Source of the DNA: Celoporthe dispersa
Lineage: Eukaryota > Ascomycota > Sordariomycetes > Diaporthales > Cryphonectriaceae
Assembly: GCA_016584495.1 (NCBI GenBank)
Contig: WAID01000006.1
Coordinates: forward strand, 62,001-126,000
Length of the DNA: 64,000 bases
Reading direction: 5' to 3'
In this document: positions 44,933 to 56,795 of the stretch, piece by piece
How the letters are laid out: the number at the start of each line of letters is the position of its first letter
How positions within the stretch are numbered: position 1 is the stretch's first letter
Position numbers and translations under genes: made by a program
Notes under the pieces: model-generated
What the model saw: the letters and a program-made list of their open reading frames with translations, nothing else
What the model was told of the DNA's origin: nothing
Databases searched by the model: none

Positions 44933-46544
44933 TCATAGCTTGTCTGGGTCGAATGCACCCCGCTCCTCTACCGTCTTCCAAATGCCGTTCAAAGAACTTG
45001 GCTCCCGCTTGATAAATTGCCCGTACCCCTTTTCCCCGACAATGCCCCCATGGTCACGATCCCAAATCACCTCGCCACGTAATATGGTATACCGTGGCCA
45101 GTTCGCAATAGTCCTCCCTTCATAGGGCGTATAATCTACGTCGTGATGCAGCATCTCATTCCTCAGCGTAATATGTGGTAGCTTACTATCTGGATACCAA
45201 ACGACCAGGTCGGCATCCGACACACCAGGGATGATGGAGCCCTTTCGGGGATACAGCCCGTAGAGCTTGGCGGCGTTCGTCGAAACAACCTCGACGAACT
45301 TGGTCGCCTCGAGCTTGCCCGCGGAGAAGGCCAGCGGCAACCGCGTCTCGATGCCGGGTATGCCATTCGGGATATACCTGAACCGTCCTGCCGGGTGCTC
45401 GTGGGTGATACACGCCTTCTTCCCGGTCTCAGAGTCATCATAGCGGAACGGGCAGTGGTCTGAGCTGAGGATAGTAAAAGTGCCGTTCCGAAGACCTGAC
45501 CATATTGCGTCCTGGTCCTCCGCGGTCCTGGGTGGGGGCGAGCAGACGCATTTCGCACCTTCAAAGCCCGGCTTGTCAAGGTCGTCGCGGGTGAGAAACA
45601 GATACTGAGGGCAGGTCTCGGCAAAGACTGGCTGGCCATATGTCTGTGCCTCCCGGATGCGGAGTGTAGCTCCTGGGTCGCTGACATGCACGAGGAGGAT
45701 CGGTGTCTGGGCGACCAGGTTCGAGAGAGCAATGGCACGGTTCGTGGCCTCAGCTTCCAGGATGGGCGGGCGGGAGTTGCTGTGGTACTTGGGCGCGAAC
45801 AGCTTGCGCTCCTCGAGCTTGTCGGTAAGCCAGTCGAGCACGTCTCCGTTTTCTGCATGGACGCAGACCATGATCTTGTTCTCTCTTGCCGCCAGGAGCA
45901 CAGACAAGATCTCGCCGTCCCGAAGCTGCAGCGCCTGGTAGGTCATGTAGATCTTGATGGAGGTTATGCCACAGCTCCTCAGAAGGGCCAGCTCTTGCAG
46001 AGCCTTGGGATTTGCGTTGCCCATCAAAAGATGGAAACCGTAGTCGCAGTAGCAGTTGTCCTTGGCCAAGGCTTGCGTGGCCTCGACAGCTTCAAGGGGG
46101 GACTCGGCCTGCTTTTGTAGTGGCGCAAAAGCCACGACAGTAGTCACACCTCCAGCAATAGCAGAGCGCGTGCCCGACTCGTAGCTGTCTGCCGAGCTGC
46201 CCTTGCCGAACATGCTCGGCTCCTGGAGATGGACATGGCAGTCGATCCCGCCAGGCTGTGGGCATAGCCAGGTACATAACTCGTCAGCTTGCTGCAAGTC
46301 TTGGTCCAATAAAACCAACTATTGAGGTAAGAATCAGCGAGTCTCATTTCTTTCCACTTACCATGACATATCCACCTTCAGCATCGATGATTTTTGCAGT
46401 CTTGGCGCTGGCCAAGGAGCCAGAGGGCGCAAGGAGAGCAATCTTTTCGTCTTTGACGGCAATGTCCAGTGGTGCTATGTCTGTGGCGGTCACACAGGTG
46501 CCATTGGTGATGACGAGGTCATAATCATACTCTGCGGCAACCAT
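44933..46544 (-). CDS. Dihydropyrimidinase / hydantoinase-like cyclic amidohydrolase
   Basis: Metal-dependent amidohydrolase opening a cyclic amide ring (dihydropyrimidine, hydantoin or allantoin). Exons 46362-46544 and 44933-46255; the 106-nt intron removes an unrelated stretch and restores EGGYVM/PGGIDCHVHLQEP, giving 501 residues. Metal-site residues are the HxH of DCHVHL, the Lys of SIKIYMTY (carboxylated in the family), the His residues of VHAENGD and LVHVSDPG, and the Asp of SSDHCPF. The N-terminal segment YDLVITNGTCVT is the usual small beta domain. Substrate specificity between hydantoinase, dihydropyrimidinase and allantoinase is not decided; the SSDHCPF form favours the hydantoinase/dihydropyrimidinase side. 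It is divergent from the Zn2Cys6 regulator gene, about 680 bp apart, suggesting control by it. Confidence 0.9.
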
Positions 46545-47222
46545 ATTTGACCAGATCGATCAGCACTGCCGTGTAGGGGTGAGGGACCAAAAAAAACCAA
46601 AAACCAAGTAGCTCGGATGTATTTCAGTTCGGGACAGCTCAAGGTATTGGAAGCACGCCACCATCTAAACCATTCTCCCGCAGATAATATCAGGTGGCCT
46701 TCTTGTCCACGCCCTGGAGGACATGAGATGTGTACCTACTCTCCTCTCGCCGAGACGGCCAATCACGCTCAGAGAATACAAGCAGACAAGGTACAACCTT
46801 ATCTACAGGGAATGGCCATGTTGCCCGCGAATGCACCGGGAAAAGGATAAGCTCGGCGGGAGGGGGCCAGGTCGGGCTGGAGGCGCCGAGATAACCTACA
46901 CGATAAGACTAGCGGCAGGTCCACCAGCCTGACGTTATCAGCTTCCGGGATCGACCCGTACGCACCTGCATCTTGACGACGACAAACATGTGCAAACCCC
47001 GGATCGACCTCAGCCTTCCACACCGAGACAGACCTCTCCCGACGATGGAGACTCCTCCCGACGCTGAGCGGGTGCGTCTTGCACCTGTCGCTCTCGACCC
47101 ACCTTGACGCCTGTGACGGACCCTCCTCGATGCCATTGTCGAGGAGCCTTTGCGCCTCCGCTCCAAGTCAGCCCCTCCTTCCTCTGTGCACACAAGCACT
47201 GCGCTGCGAGCCAGACAGAGGG
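46545..47222. promoter_or_regulatory. Divergent promoter region of amidohydrolase and Zn2Cys6 regulator
   Basis: 678 bp between two head-to-head genes. No CGG-N-CCG operator was assigned with confidence. Confidence 0.4.
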
Positions 47223-49428
47223 ATGATGGCTGGTGGCACAGTTACGCGCGCCAAGATCAATGCTGGTAGATTGTCCCAATGTTGTCTACGGATCAATGAA
47301 GGACAAAGTACTGACCTGTTCGTGTCTCACCTTCTGCAGGTCGGACTGCGTGCTCTGTCTGCCACCAGAGAAAAGTCAAATGTGATGCCCACGATGGTGG
47401 GATCCCCTGCTCCAACTGCTGCGCTGCCTCGATGCCCCACGAATGCCGCATTCATCAAAAGAGGAGACGCACCTCGGCCATGCCCAGACTGAGGCAGAAG
47501 CGACACGGCAGACAACCAGACTCTGCCACGACCAAACCTCTTGCATCGCAGCACCACCCTTCGGCTGCCTGGACAGCAACATCATCAACGCCCAGCTCTC
47601 AGGCCCACCGAGAGCCACCAAGCCCTGCGCCGCGATCAACATCAACTGTTGTCGGTACTGTCTCCCACTCGCCCGACGAGGGCGACTATACCCCATCAAC
47701 TATCTGGCCGAGTTTCTCCATCAGCCCCAGATCACCGAGCGTCCCATCCACAAAGACGCTAGGGTCATGTATGTTGGTACAGAAGTCTCGAATACCAACT
47801 TCTTGTCGCGGCAGCAGTTCGGTCCCAAATCAGCCCCTGTCAGCCATTACCCGACGGACAGACTCGCGCGGCGCCTCCTTTGCCACGAGCCTGACAGGCT
47901 GCCCGCGGAGGCTTTCCAGCTGCCAAGCAAGCTCGTCGTAGACCGGCTGCTGGATGCGTATTTCCTCCATGTGAACCCAGTCTTTCCAGTGGTTGACAGG
48001 GACTTGTTCATGGCACAATACCGGGCAAAGGACCCACAAGACCCGCCCTCCCTACTCCTCCTCCACGCCATGCTGGTGGCTGGTGCCCATGTCCTGTACG
48101 ACCAGGGGCAGCGGCACAACCACAAAGCCGTCTTTTTTCGCCGGGCAAAGACGCTGTTTGACGCCCGTTTCGAGGGCAACCGGGATACGGTGGTACAGGC
48201 TGCTCTCTTGCTATCCTGGCACACTGATGGCGCAGAGGACGTCGTGGCCAACGCCTGGTCCTGGATAGGCGTTGCCGCTCGGACTGCCTTGGGTCTAGGT
48301 ATGCACAGGGACGCCGAAAAGAGCACATTGGTGCCTCACACCAGACGCATGTGGAGAAGGGTGTGGTGGCTGCTGTTCCAGTGCGATGTTATGATCTCGT
48401 TGCAGTACGGACGACCACAGACACTCCACCTCGATGATTCGGATGTCAGGGGGCTCCAGCCTTCGGACTTCCAGAGCTGCGGCCTTGTGCAGATCGAGCA
48501 CTGCATCCAGACCACAGAACTCTGCAGGATCATCTCGCGGGGCATGAAGAATCTATTCAGCCCCTCAAAAAGCCATGCCCCGCGTGCTCGACGGGAGGCC
48601 CTGCGCAAAACGGATGAAGAGCTTGCAGCCTGGTTGGTTCAACACCAGACGATTCTAGACGCAGATGTGACGGCAGGGTTGCAGCTCTCCGACGCTCTGC
48701 TCCAGATGCTCTACAACACCGCTCTGATATTGTTCCACCGACGACAGCCAAGCCACCGCGCTGAGGAGGTCGAAGACGACACCCAGCAGGATGATAACGC
48801 TATTTGCATTTCCTCGGCCATCACCGTCCAGCTCGTTTTTCAATACCTCTGCGAGCAGGATCAGATGAAGAGTATTTGGATCTCAGGCGTGAACTGCCTC
48901 TTCACCGCCCTAATTCAGCTTAGTGTTCAAGTCAGGACCCCCAACGTTGTACTGGCCATATCGGCATTCAAGCGCTACGAATCTGCCCTGTCCTCTCTGC
49001 GGCTTCTTGCGCAGTACTGGCCGAACGCGCTTTCAGTCGTGCACTTCTTCGAGAACTATTCTCGTCCGAATCAGGTATCAGGCAATGCTCGGCAGGACGC
49101 ATTATCGGCGGCGCGACGAGAAACTTCCTCGCATACTGTGGCCGACTACTGTGAGGTCCAAGATGCACCACCGCCAGGACATCAACATACAAAAGGCTCG
49201 ACGGATAGTGGCCTGGTGCCGTCTGATGACAGTGGAGAGCACGTCCTGATGGAACCGACAGAACGCGCTCAACGTCACCATATGGACCTTGACGTGGCAA
49301 TGTTGCTCGACAATAGTCCTCATGCCACAGGCGAAAATGCGAACTACGAAGTCCAGGACATCCTCGACGCCTGGCAGGCGTGGCAGCAGACCTCTCAGTG
49401 TACTGATGATTTTCTATTTGTATTTTGA
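47223..49428 (+). CDS. Zn2Cys6 fungal transcription factor
   Basis: Nuclear pathway-type regulator. Exon 1 is 47223-47265 (MMAGGTVTRAKINAG) and the second starts at 47340; the 74-nt intron splices directly into the zinc cluster (RTACSVCHQRKVKCDAHDGG, then PCSNC, ending with HECRIH), with all six cysteines present. The fungal-specific regulatory domain follows: LLDAYFLHVNPVFPVVDRDLF, WSWIGVAARTALGLGMHRD and RRVWWLLFQCDVMISLQYGRP. The zinc cluster and the regulatory domain are in different frames. Somewhere in the Ser/Pro-rich linker (about 47470-47720) a frame change or an unrecognised intron must occur. The C-terminus is acidic and ends WQAWQQTSQCTDDF. The position between amidohydrolase and dioxygenase genes suggests it controls that module. 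Confidence 0.82.
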
Positions 49429-49463
49429 GAAGATGATAAGCTCAATGGCATCAATGTACCAAC

Positions 49464-50760
49464 TCAACACAAGCCTAGCTGTACTCTCTGATAATCCTGT
49501 GCACACTCACCATCATCTTCCTCAATCTTAGCCGGGATAGGTTTGTTTGCCAGAGGCGTCAGCCTGAATGCATGTCTTCTCTCTCCCGCGGGATAATCCA
49601 GAGTCTGTGAGTGGTTGGTCACCCGCTGATCCCAGACAAGGACTGTCCCGGCCTGATACGTGACACGGCACTGAAGGTCCTGGCGCTTTGCAATGTGGTC
49701 GAAGAGGAACTTCAGGATGCAGTCTGACTCCTCTTGATCAAAACCGACTGGGCGAGAGATGAAGGGTAAGCACATGTGGCTCAACGAGGACTCGGGGGAA
49801 AAGAATTAAAGTCAAAATCTACTCACCAATCCTCCTCGTGTATACAGGGTTCACATAAAGCGCCTTCTCTTTGGTGACCGGATGGACAATCACCACGGGA
49901 TGCTCATTGATCAGCTCCGCGCGGCGCATGACGGCGTCTGCGTTCTTCATCTCCTGCTGCACGCCGTCGTTGTTTGAGTGGATGGCTGTCAGGCCCTCCA
50001 GCCTCTTCCTGAACCTTGGTGACAGGGCCTTGAACGCCGCGACGCTCGAGCTTACGAGAGTGTCGCCACCGGCTGCGGCTGGTGACTCCAACATCCCAAT
50101 AAAGGTTGTTCCTGGCGGTTGCAGCTCGGGCGACTGATCAGTATGCCACTGGATGGGGCTGCGGCCCTTCCAGGAGCGGCGTACGCGGAGATCGCTGGTG
50201 GAGTCAGCCTGGAAACAATCTGGAGCCCGGTGAGAGGACATTAGAAGAGTATAAGGTAGGGGACTCACTCTTTGGAATCGTAAATAATCATGTGCTCGGC
50301 GCTGCCAGCCGTAGGATGCGGCGCCCAGCCGTGGATATGCAGTGGCCCAAAATGAGACACAATCTTCTTCTGCCTCTCAAAACCAATGTCCACAAAGTCT
50401 TGGTTGCGGAACACCAACGCACCCCGCTGGGCCGTCAACAAGGCAAGCTCATCCAGGCCTTCTAGCGAGAGCTCAGAGATCTGAACGCCCTCGATCTCGG
50501 TACCCACATGCGGAGACAGATCAACGACCTTGGTAGCTCTCCCCAGGAGGTTAGGCATCTTCGGGTCTGCCCTGTGGCCAGGGTCGACATGTTCAAAGTA
50601 CCCAATGTCTTCGACCTTTTCGAGGGGGGTCATAGAAGGGCATATAGTCCGGGTAGAGGGGGCTGCCATCAGCATTCTTCTGCCGCTGCACCAGTTTCGC
50701 ACGCCTCATGTCGGGCGTTGCTGATGGCGAGGTTTCAATGTCAAATGCCGAGGGTGCCAT
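49464..50760 (-). CDS. TauD-type alpha-ketoglutarate-dependent dioxygenase, one frameshift
   Basis: Non-haem iron dioxygenase of the taurine/sulfonate/alpha-keto acid group, typically releasing sulfite or another leaving group from an organic acid. Exons 50269-50760, 49827-50194 and 49464-49747, about 380 residues once the frame is corrected. Landmarks: YPDYMPFYDP, FEHVDPGHRADPKMPNLL, VGTEIEGVQISEL, RGALVFRNQDF, the iron ligands in IQWHTDQSPE, and the distal His in VTNHSQTLDYPAGERR with the oxoglutarate Arg. The G6 run at 50624-50629 (C6 on the coding strand) must be five bases to pass from FYDP to LEKVEDIGYFEH. As given the frame ends at 50593. The final intron acceptors fit only if CACCAG at 50195-50200 is used. 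Closest by motif to fungal sulfonate/taurine dioxygenases; the substrate is not proven. Confidence 0.87.
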
Positions 50761-51597
50761 GACTGCTGCTAGGTAAAGAAGGCACCCGAAATGTTGTTTT
50801 TTTCCCAACAAATTTTGCTTGTATCCAACCACACAATGTTGATTCGATTCTTTGAAGACGTACGATGCGGTCAACCGTCTTTATATCTAAGTGGCTCCGT
50901 GTGATCTCCAAATTTGATGGTTCGATGTTGTTGAAGATGCAAATGCCAGATCTCACACCACTGACGATTTACTTGACATTCCACTGCTCTTTTTCTCGGT
51001 GGTTCTTACCTCCAAACCTCCCCTCCCCTCCCCTCTCCAAGTCGCCCACCGAGTAACAGCACCGATTCCAAATTACTATAGGGATGTTCACTGATTAGTG
51101 ATAACTCGGCAAGCGTTCCGAGACATTTGCCGGTACGATTGATACTTATGGACCGCCGACAGCACCGAGCGAATGAAAAGCGCCGAGATGTAAATGAGTC
51201 AGACAAGCTCGGGGAAGAAGAAGAAAATCAGCTCCACACGCTCTTGTTGATATGGCTGCTTCCATATCAAGCAAGGTAGTGGCAAGCGCACGCTGTAGAG
51301 ATGGGATCCTGCAAGGACCTCCTGTACCTGATTACATGCTCCCAGACCAGATGAGCCGAGATAACACTGGACACGGCCAAAATGACCATTTAGATTCTGC
51401 TTTGTGCCACGCTGATAACGAAGGAACGATGAGGCCGTGAGCTGCTTCTTGTAACACATAAACCCCCCCTCCCCCTTGGATCCATCCCATCACGAGATCT
51501 GTAGCCAGTCTGGGATGCGCAATCGGGAGCACGCTGGTCTAGCTGCAACCGACTTCCGATTCATCCAGTCTCCGCTGCCCGCTGCCCGCTGCCCGCC
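50761..51597. promoter_or_regulatory. Divergent promoter region of dioxygenase and permease genes
   Basis: 837 bp between head-to-head genes. Contains a short tandem of CCCTC/CCCCTCCCCT near 51018-51042 and a triple GCTGCCC repeat just before the permease ATG (51575-51597). No operator assigned. Confidence 0.4.
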
Positions 51598-53359
51598 ATG
51601 AGCTCCGCGGATGATTCACTGGCGCTGGAGGAACCTCTTACCAGCAAGGGCCTGAAAACGATTTCCGCCAACGTGGATCCTTTGGCGACCAAGGAGGGCC
51701 AGGTCCTGACGTCGAATGTTGAGTATGAGCGGTATCTGGAGCTCCACCATCATTTTGAGGGGCCGATGAGGAAGAAGCTCATGCGCAAGCGTACGCCCTC
51801 TGTGCTCTGTCTTTAAATTTGCATTCTCGAGTCGACACACAAAGGACTAACCCATTAGACAGTCGATTTCAGGTTGCTTCCAACCTTGAGTCTACTCTAT
51901 TTGATGTGCTCGCTAGACAAGAGTAATGCTGGAAATGCTAAGGTATGTTTTCTCTTGTGAACGATATTATCGGATACGCGACTGAGACTATTTATGTATG
52001 CTAATGAATGTTGTCATTATTTATTTATTCTTTCATCATTAGTTATTCGGGTTTCTCGAAGATGTCGGCATGACATCCACCCAATTCAACCTCGCCTTGA
52101 TGTACTTCTTCTTTACATACGGCCTCTGTGAGCCAATCGCAAATATCTGCCTACGCCGGCTGGGCCCCAAGATCTGGCTGCCCTTCATCGTGACGGCCTG
52201 GGGGCTTATCACGACATTGACCTGTCTCGTCAAGGATTACGGCTCTTACATCGCCATCCGCCTCATGCTGGGCGTAACTGAGGCTGGTTTATATCCTGGC
52301 GCCTACTTCATCCTCAGTATGTGGTATACGCCGAGAGAACTGGCAACCAGGATGGCCATCTTCTATGGCGCGAACACTGCAGCCGGTGCGTTTGGCGGTG
52401 TCATCGCGTATGGCGTCGGTTATGGTCTGGACGGTGCCCATGGCTGGCGCGCGTGGAAGTGGCTCTTCCTCATCGAGGGCAGCATCACCATGTTCGCGGG
52501 ACTCTTGTGCCTCGTATTCCTGCCGCGGTTTCCGCACCAGTACTCCGAGGCCAGCAAGTCAAAGGGGTGGCTCACGCCAGATGAGCTGGAATACGCCCAG
52601 ATCCGCGTCAAATATGCATCCGGGCCCAACGCGCCCACCTACGTCTTCCGATGGAGCGATGTTGCGGCGGCCGCCAAGGACCGCAAGACCTGGCTGATGA
52701 TGCTGCTCTTCTGGTGGGGCGGCAGCGTCCCTACCTATTCTCTCAGCTATACCCTGCCCACCATGGTGTCCAACCTAGGATACTCGGCGATCAAGGCACA
52801 GGCGCTCAGCACACCACCGTACATCTTCGCCACGGTCGTGTGTGTAACGATGGGCTGGCTGAGTGACCGCTACCAGGTCAGGTACAAGGCCATCATGACT
52901 TGCTATACGCTGGGCCTGACAGGAATTGTGATCCTGTGGATTACAGTGCACCACGCGCGGCTGGCTGGGCTGTCCTACTTTGCCATCTTCCTCGCCGCAG
53001 CGGGATACAGCGCCCAGGCACCTATCCTCGGCGCCTGGACAAGTGTCAACGTGCCCAATCCCTCCAAGCGTGCAGCTGCTATTGGCCTGTTGATGCTCTT
53101 TGGCAGCGTCGGCGGAGGCAGTATCGGGAGCAATATATACCTAGCTAGCGAGGCACCGACATACCCGCTCGGTTTCGGGTTTTCTGTTGGGGCAACGGTG
53201 CTTGGTGCTATGATTCCGGCTACGATACACTGGTGTTTATTGAGACGGGAGAACAGGCGGCGCGAGGGAATGGACATAGCAGAAATCGAGGCCAAGTATT
53301 CGCCCGCTGAGCTGGCGGAGATGGAGGAGAATAGCCCGCTGTTTAGGCTTAGTCTGTAG
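51598..53359 (+). CDS. Dal5-type MFS permease (anion:cation symporter family)
   Basis: Plasma-membrane proton symporter for small organic anions or vitamins. Exons 51598-51790, 51863-51942 and 52043-53359 are all in phase and give an intact 529-residue protein with twelve hydrophobic segments. Family signatures: KLDFRLLPTLSLLYLMCSLDKSNAGNAK across the first two junctions, GVTEAGLYPGAYFILSMWYTPRELATRMAIF, GWRAWKWLFLIEGSITMF, and QAPILGAWTSVNVPNPSKRAA near the end. The N-terminus is acidic and cytoplasmic. Being divergent from the TauD-type dioxygenase suggests it imports that enzyme's substrate, for example a sulfonate; this is inference. It is a paralogue of the frameshifted permease at 38102. 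Confidence 0.93.
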
Positions 53360-53955
53360 GCCTCTTCGAGATCCTCAATTATACTAATTATGGGGGGAAG
53401 GAGGTGGGATGTCTGTATCTCTCTTGCAAAGCTAATTAGAATTATGATTTCAAAGTGAGCTGATACTTGTCCTCTCCATGGTGTCTTTTTCTTTCTCTTT
53501 CCTTCTCCTTGGAAACTCTAATACTCACTCCGGTGCTTCTCATAACGAAACAATTTTTGACTACCACCGTAAATGTCGGCTTTCTTTCTAGTCGCGTAGT
53601 TCTAGGTCTCTCAAGACAAAAGGTGGGCACGAGCATCGGTGCTTCGGTGCCTTGTGGATCCTCAATAGCAAAAGTTCAAAGATATTTATGGGGTCACATT
53701 TATGGAGATATGTACCGCCGAGATATCAGTTCCATCACGGTAATAGGTTCCCCATAATTATTTGTTGTTGCCTCCTCTATCCTACCAGGAGTCGCTATGA
53801 TCTGGCATGAGAAAATAGCGGCCAACATGTCGAATTAGGTTCTGACTTCAAAAGGAATTACAATCACACACTCCTCTCAATTATCATAGCAGACTCAGAG
53901 AGCTCAACACTGTCTCGTAGACTTCGGTACGTCATCACACCACGTCCCAACCACA
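53360..53955. other. Intergenic, no gene seen
   Basis: Region between the permease and the aldolase gene on the same strand. No coding feature recognised. Confidence 0.5.
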
Positions 53956-55258
53956 ATGACAACAACAGCTCGCCTCCTGCCTCGCGGCATTTACACACCC
54001 CTACCTACCTTTTTCACTCCAACCGAGGACCTCGACCTCGACGCCTTTGCCGCCCATGTTGCATTTACCGCCCGCGCTGGCACATACCCCGTCGTCGCAG
54101 GCTCGGCAGGCGAGGCGCCACATCTCACACCGGCGGAGAGGATCAAGCTCATCAAAACGGCACGACAGGTCCTCGACGAACCTGACCGTGTCCCCAGCGC
54201 CACGTACGTCCCCATTGTCGCAGGCGTCGGGGCTGCTAGCACACGGGAGACGATCACGCTTGCACAGGATGCGGCTGCCGCTGGAGCAGATTTCGTGATG
54301 GTGATCCCCCCAGGCTACTACGCGGGTGCCTTGAAGGGCGCTGGTGGTGAGAAGGCGCTGGAGGGATACTTTGTCGAGGTTGCAGAGGGGAGCCCAGTGC
54401 CAGTCGTGTTGTATAACTTCCCCGCTGTGGCTGGAGGAATCGACTTGGATAGTGAGTTGATTGTGAATGTGGTGAGGAAGAGTGGGAATATTGCTGGGGT
54501 GAAGTTGACGTGAGTATTGGTTCTTTTGCACTGTCTGGTCACTGGTTTAAGCTTTTTGGCTGATTATAACGCTGGGTAATGTTAGTTGCGCTTCGGTTGG
54601 CAAGATCACACGCATCAATGCCGTCGTTGGCTCCGATGACTTCAAGGCCAAGTATCCGAGGAAAAACCCGCTCCAAGAATTCCAGATCATCGATGGATTT
54701 ATTGACATACTCTTGCCATCTATTGCGAGTGGATCCGCCGGTGTAAGTAGTAATTACCACAATATCAAACAGATCCCGTCCTGCTTGTGCCTGCCCGCAC
54801 TTATCACTGCTGCTATACCAGGCAATATCTGGTCTTCCGAATATCGCACCAGTAAGTCTTCCTTGGATTCTCAGACCGATTGTGTTTCACTATGAAGCTT
54901 ACTAGATGGCAGCGGTCTTGCGTCCGGCTGTGGGAACTGGCCAGCTCCGGAGTAGCCCCTGGGTCGAATGAATATAAAGTGGCGCAAGACCTTCAGAGCA
55001 TGCTCGCATTGGCAGACGGTGTTTTCCAGTCTATTGGGGTGAGCCGGAATGCCAAAGACATTTTGACCCTGGTGCTGTAGTGCTAATCAATATGACTATT
55101 AGATCGCGGGGCTGAAAATGATGATTCGGCAAAGATTTGAGTACAGCGCCAACCCCCGGCGGCCATTGCTGCCGATGAGTGAAGAGAAAGGGACAGCTTT
55201 GTTTAAGAATGAACACGTCCAAGCTCTACTGCAATTAGAGAAATCACTTGAGAAGTAA
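53956..55258 (+). CDS. DHDPS/NAL-family class I aldolase
   Basis: TIM-barrel lyase of the dihydrodipicolinate synthase / N-acetylneuraminate lyase family. Exons 53956-54509, 54586-54742, 54822-54851 (30 nt), 54913-55038 and 55103-55258 are all in phase and give 340 residues. The Schiff-base Lys is residue 183 (NIAGVKLT) and the catalytic Tyr is residue 153 (VLYNFP). The pyruvate-binding region reads VVAGSAGEAPHLTPAER, with S-A-G-E in place of the bacterial GTTGE. In fungi, which lack the diaminopimelate route to lysine, such proteins are usually catabolic keto-acid aldolases or of unknown role (for example 2-keto-3-deoxy-galactonate/hexulosonate types). The micro-exon of ten codons is notable but is supported by the continuous IASGSAG/AISGLPNIAP/RSCVRL reading. 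Same strand as and downstream of the permease. Confidence 0.9.
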
Positions 55259-56201
55259 GGAACAATATATAATTATATTGCTAAATATGAACACTTTATG
55301 AAGCGCTTGACTTTGATCTTTCTCGTTGCAGCTTCCGTGGGCTCGGCATTCCACAAAGAGCACCCGAGTTCGCCTGAATATTTCTTCTGATGAGGTATCG
55401 AATGTCAATTCTGACCCGCGTTGGATTTTATCGTGAATCCGGTCATCTGTCTCGTAACCTGATGGAACTCAAATTAGCGGTCTTAGATTGTAGATGTATG
55501 ACATTTCAAACGGGAGGAGGGGGAGGGTGAGGGGAAGGGGAAGGGCTTGGATGCACTGTATTTTCATAGCAAAAGATCACAGGGTCACCTACCAGCGCAG
55601 CGAAAAAGATCAAACTTCGCTCCTTCTTCTTTGCCCTCAACCTTATAAGAAAGAGAATCAATGAATCTCAAGTCGTTCAACCACTTGAGATAGAACCGAA
55701 CAGCTTCACAACTCTCGGCTAAGTTGCATCCAACCGCTCTGGTCAGGAAGAGACAAAGTCTACAGCCACTTCTGCCAGCTTGGCCCATCTCCTCCACTCC
55801 AATGCCCTCGCGGTCAGCAAGCCGGCATGAGACAGGGAGTTTCCTCGTTTGGAGAGCCCGGCCCACAAGTCTTGCATACAGAACTAGAGGTTCTCCGTTT
55901 CATGATCTAAGGTGTTTTAGAGGCGATGCCCTTTTGCGTATCACAGTGTAATGAGGCAAGACCTACAAGGTTTGTGGTAGATGAATGCCCTGCCCATAAT
56001 GCCTCTTGCTACTCGTTCTCCTGGCGTAAGCTGGAGATCACGTGCTCAAGGTTGCAGAATCTTGAAAAACGGTACTGCAATACTTGTGAAGTGCTCAAAG
56101 CACTTACTTCGATATTTAATCAGGCTTTGTTATATTATGCAATCTGTATAGACGAGAGGATCTACCTTATATCTTCCCATAGCTCTTCCCATAGGTGCAT
56201 C
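55259..56201. other. Intergenic, no gene seen
   Basis: Contains a purine-rich GGGGAGGGTGAGGGGAAGGGG tract near 55520-55545 and short open frames on both strands without family resemblance. Confidence 0.45.
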
Positions 56202-56795
56202 TGTGCGAGGGCCAGTGAGTCACTGGCCTGGGGCCGTGCACGGCCCTGCCAGCCAGCAGCCACCACCTAGATAGCCTCAGCCAGATTAGCTGGCAGACTC
56301 TCTTTCTTTCCTTCTCTTCTGTAGCGCATATTCATTTCTTTCCCTCAGAGTTCACACAGCATCTCTATATTAATATAGGCTGGGCTGGGTCTTTCACATA
56401 TGGTCCTCAATAGCTGGTGACCCAAATGTAGGTTCACAGGTTCACAACTCACCCACAGAAGAATATAGCTTAGCTCAAGCCTTGAGAGGCTGAGGGCAAG
56501 GAAAATAAAACAAACCATAGTTGGACGATGTTTATTTCCAGCGTTAGGCTTCTGCATCTCGCCAACGATTAGATACAGGCTAGTATTTCACAGCTAGCTC
56601 TGCTCACTGAGCTGGATATGAGGGCGAGTGGAAACTGTGGAGAGGCACTGAATGGATGGATGCGCTACAGAAAGAAAAAGAAGGAAAGAAAGGAAGGAAG
56701 ATCCAGAAGGCCAGCTGGCTTGAGCTATCAACAGAAAAGTGGTAGGGCAGGTGGCTTGCAGCATGCAAAGGCCAGTGAGTCACTGCTTTCGCACA
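56202..56795. mobile_element. Imperfect inverted-repeat (MITE-like) element
   Basis: The left arm (56202-56335) and the reverse complement of the right arm (about 56660-56795) share anchors in the same order and at similar spacing: TGTGCGA; GTGA-TCACTGGCC with a central AP-1/Gcn4-like TGAGTCA; GATAGC-TCA-GCCAG; CTTTCTTTCCTTCT; and CTGTAGCGCAT. The centre (about 56336-56659) is non-coding. No target duplication was identified. It could also be an old foldback element unrelated to transposition. Confidence 0.55.

Noticed and set aside
45163..45858. Second long frame on the same strand within the amidohydrolase gene
   Set aside because: Ser/Arg/Thr-rich shadow frame; the metal-site motifs are all in the other frame.
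47432..47941. Ser/Pro-rich frame in the Zn2Cys6 gene considered as a separate small protein
   Set aside because: Its beginning is the end of the zinc-cluster exon and its later part overlaps the conserved regulatory frame; treated as linker with an unresolved frame change.
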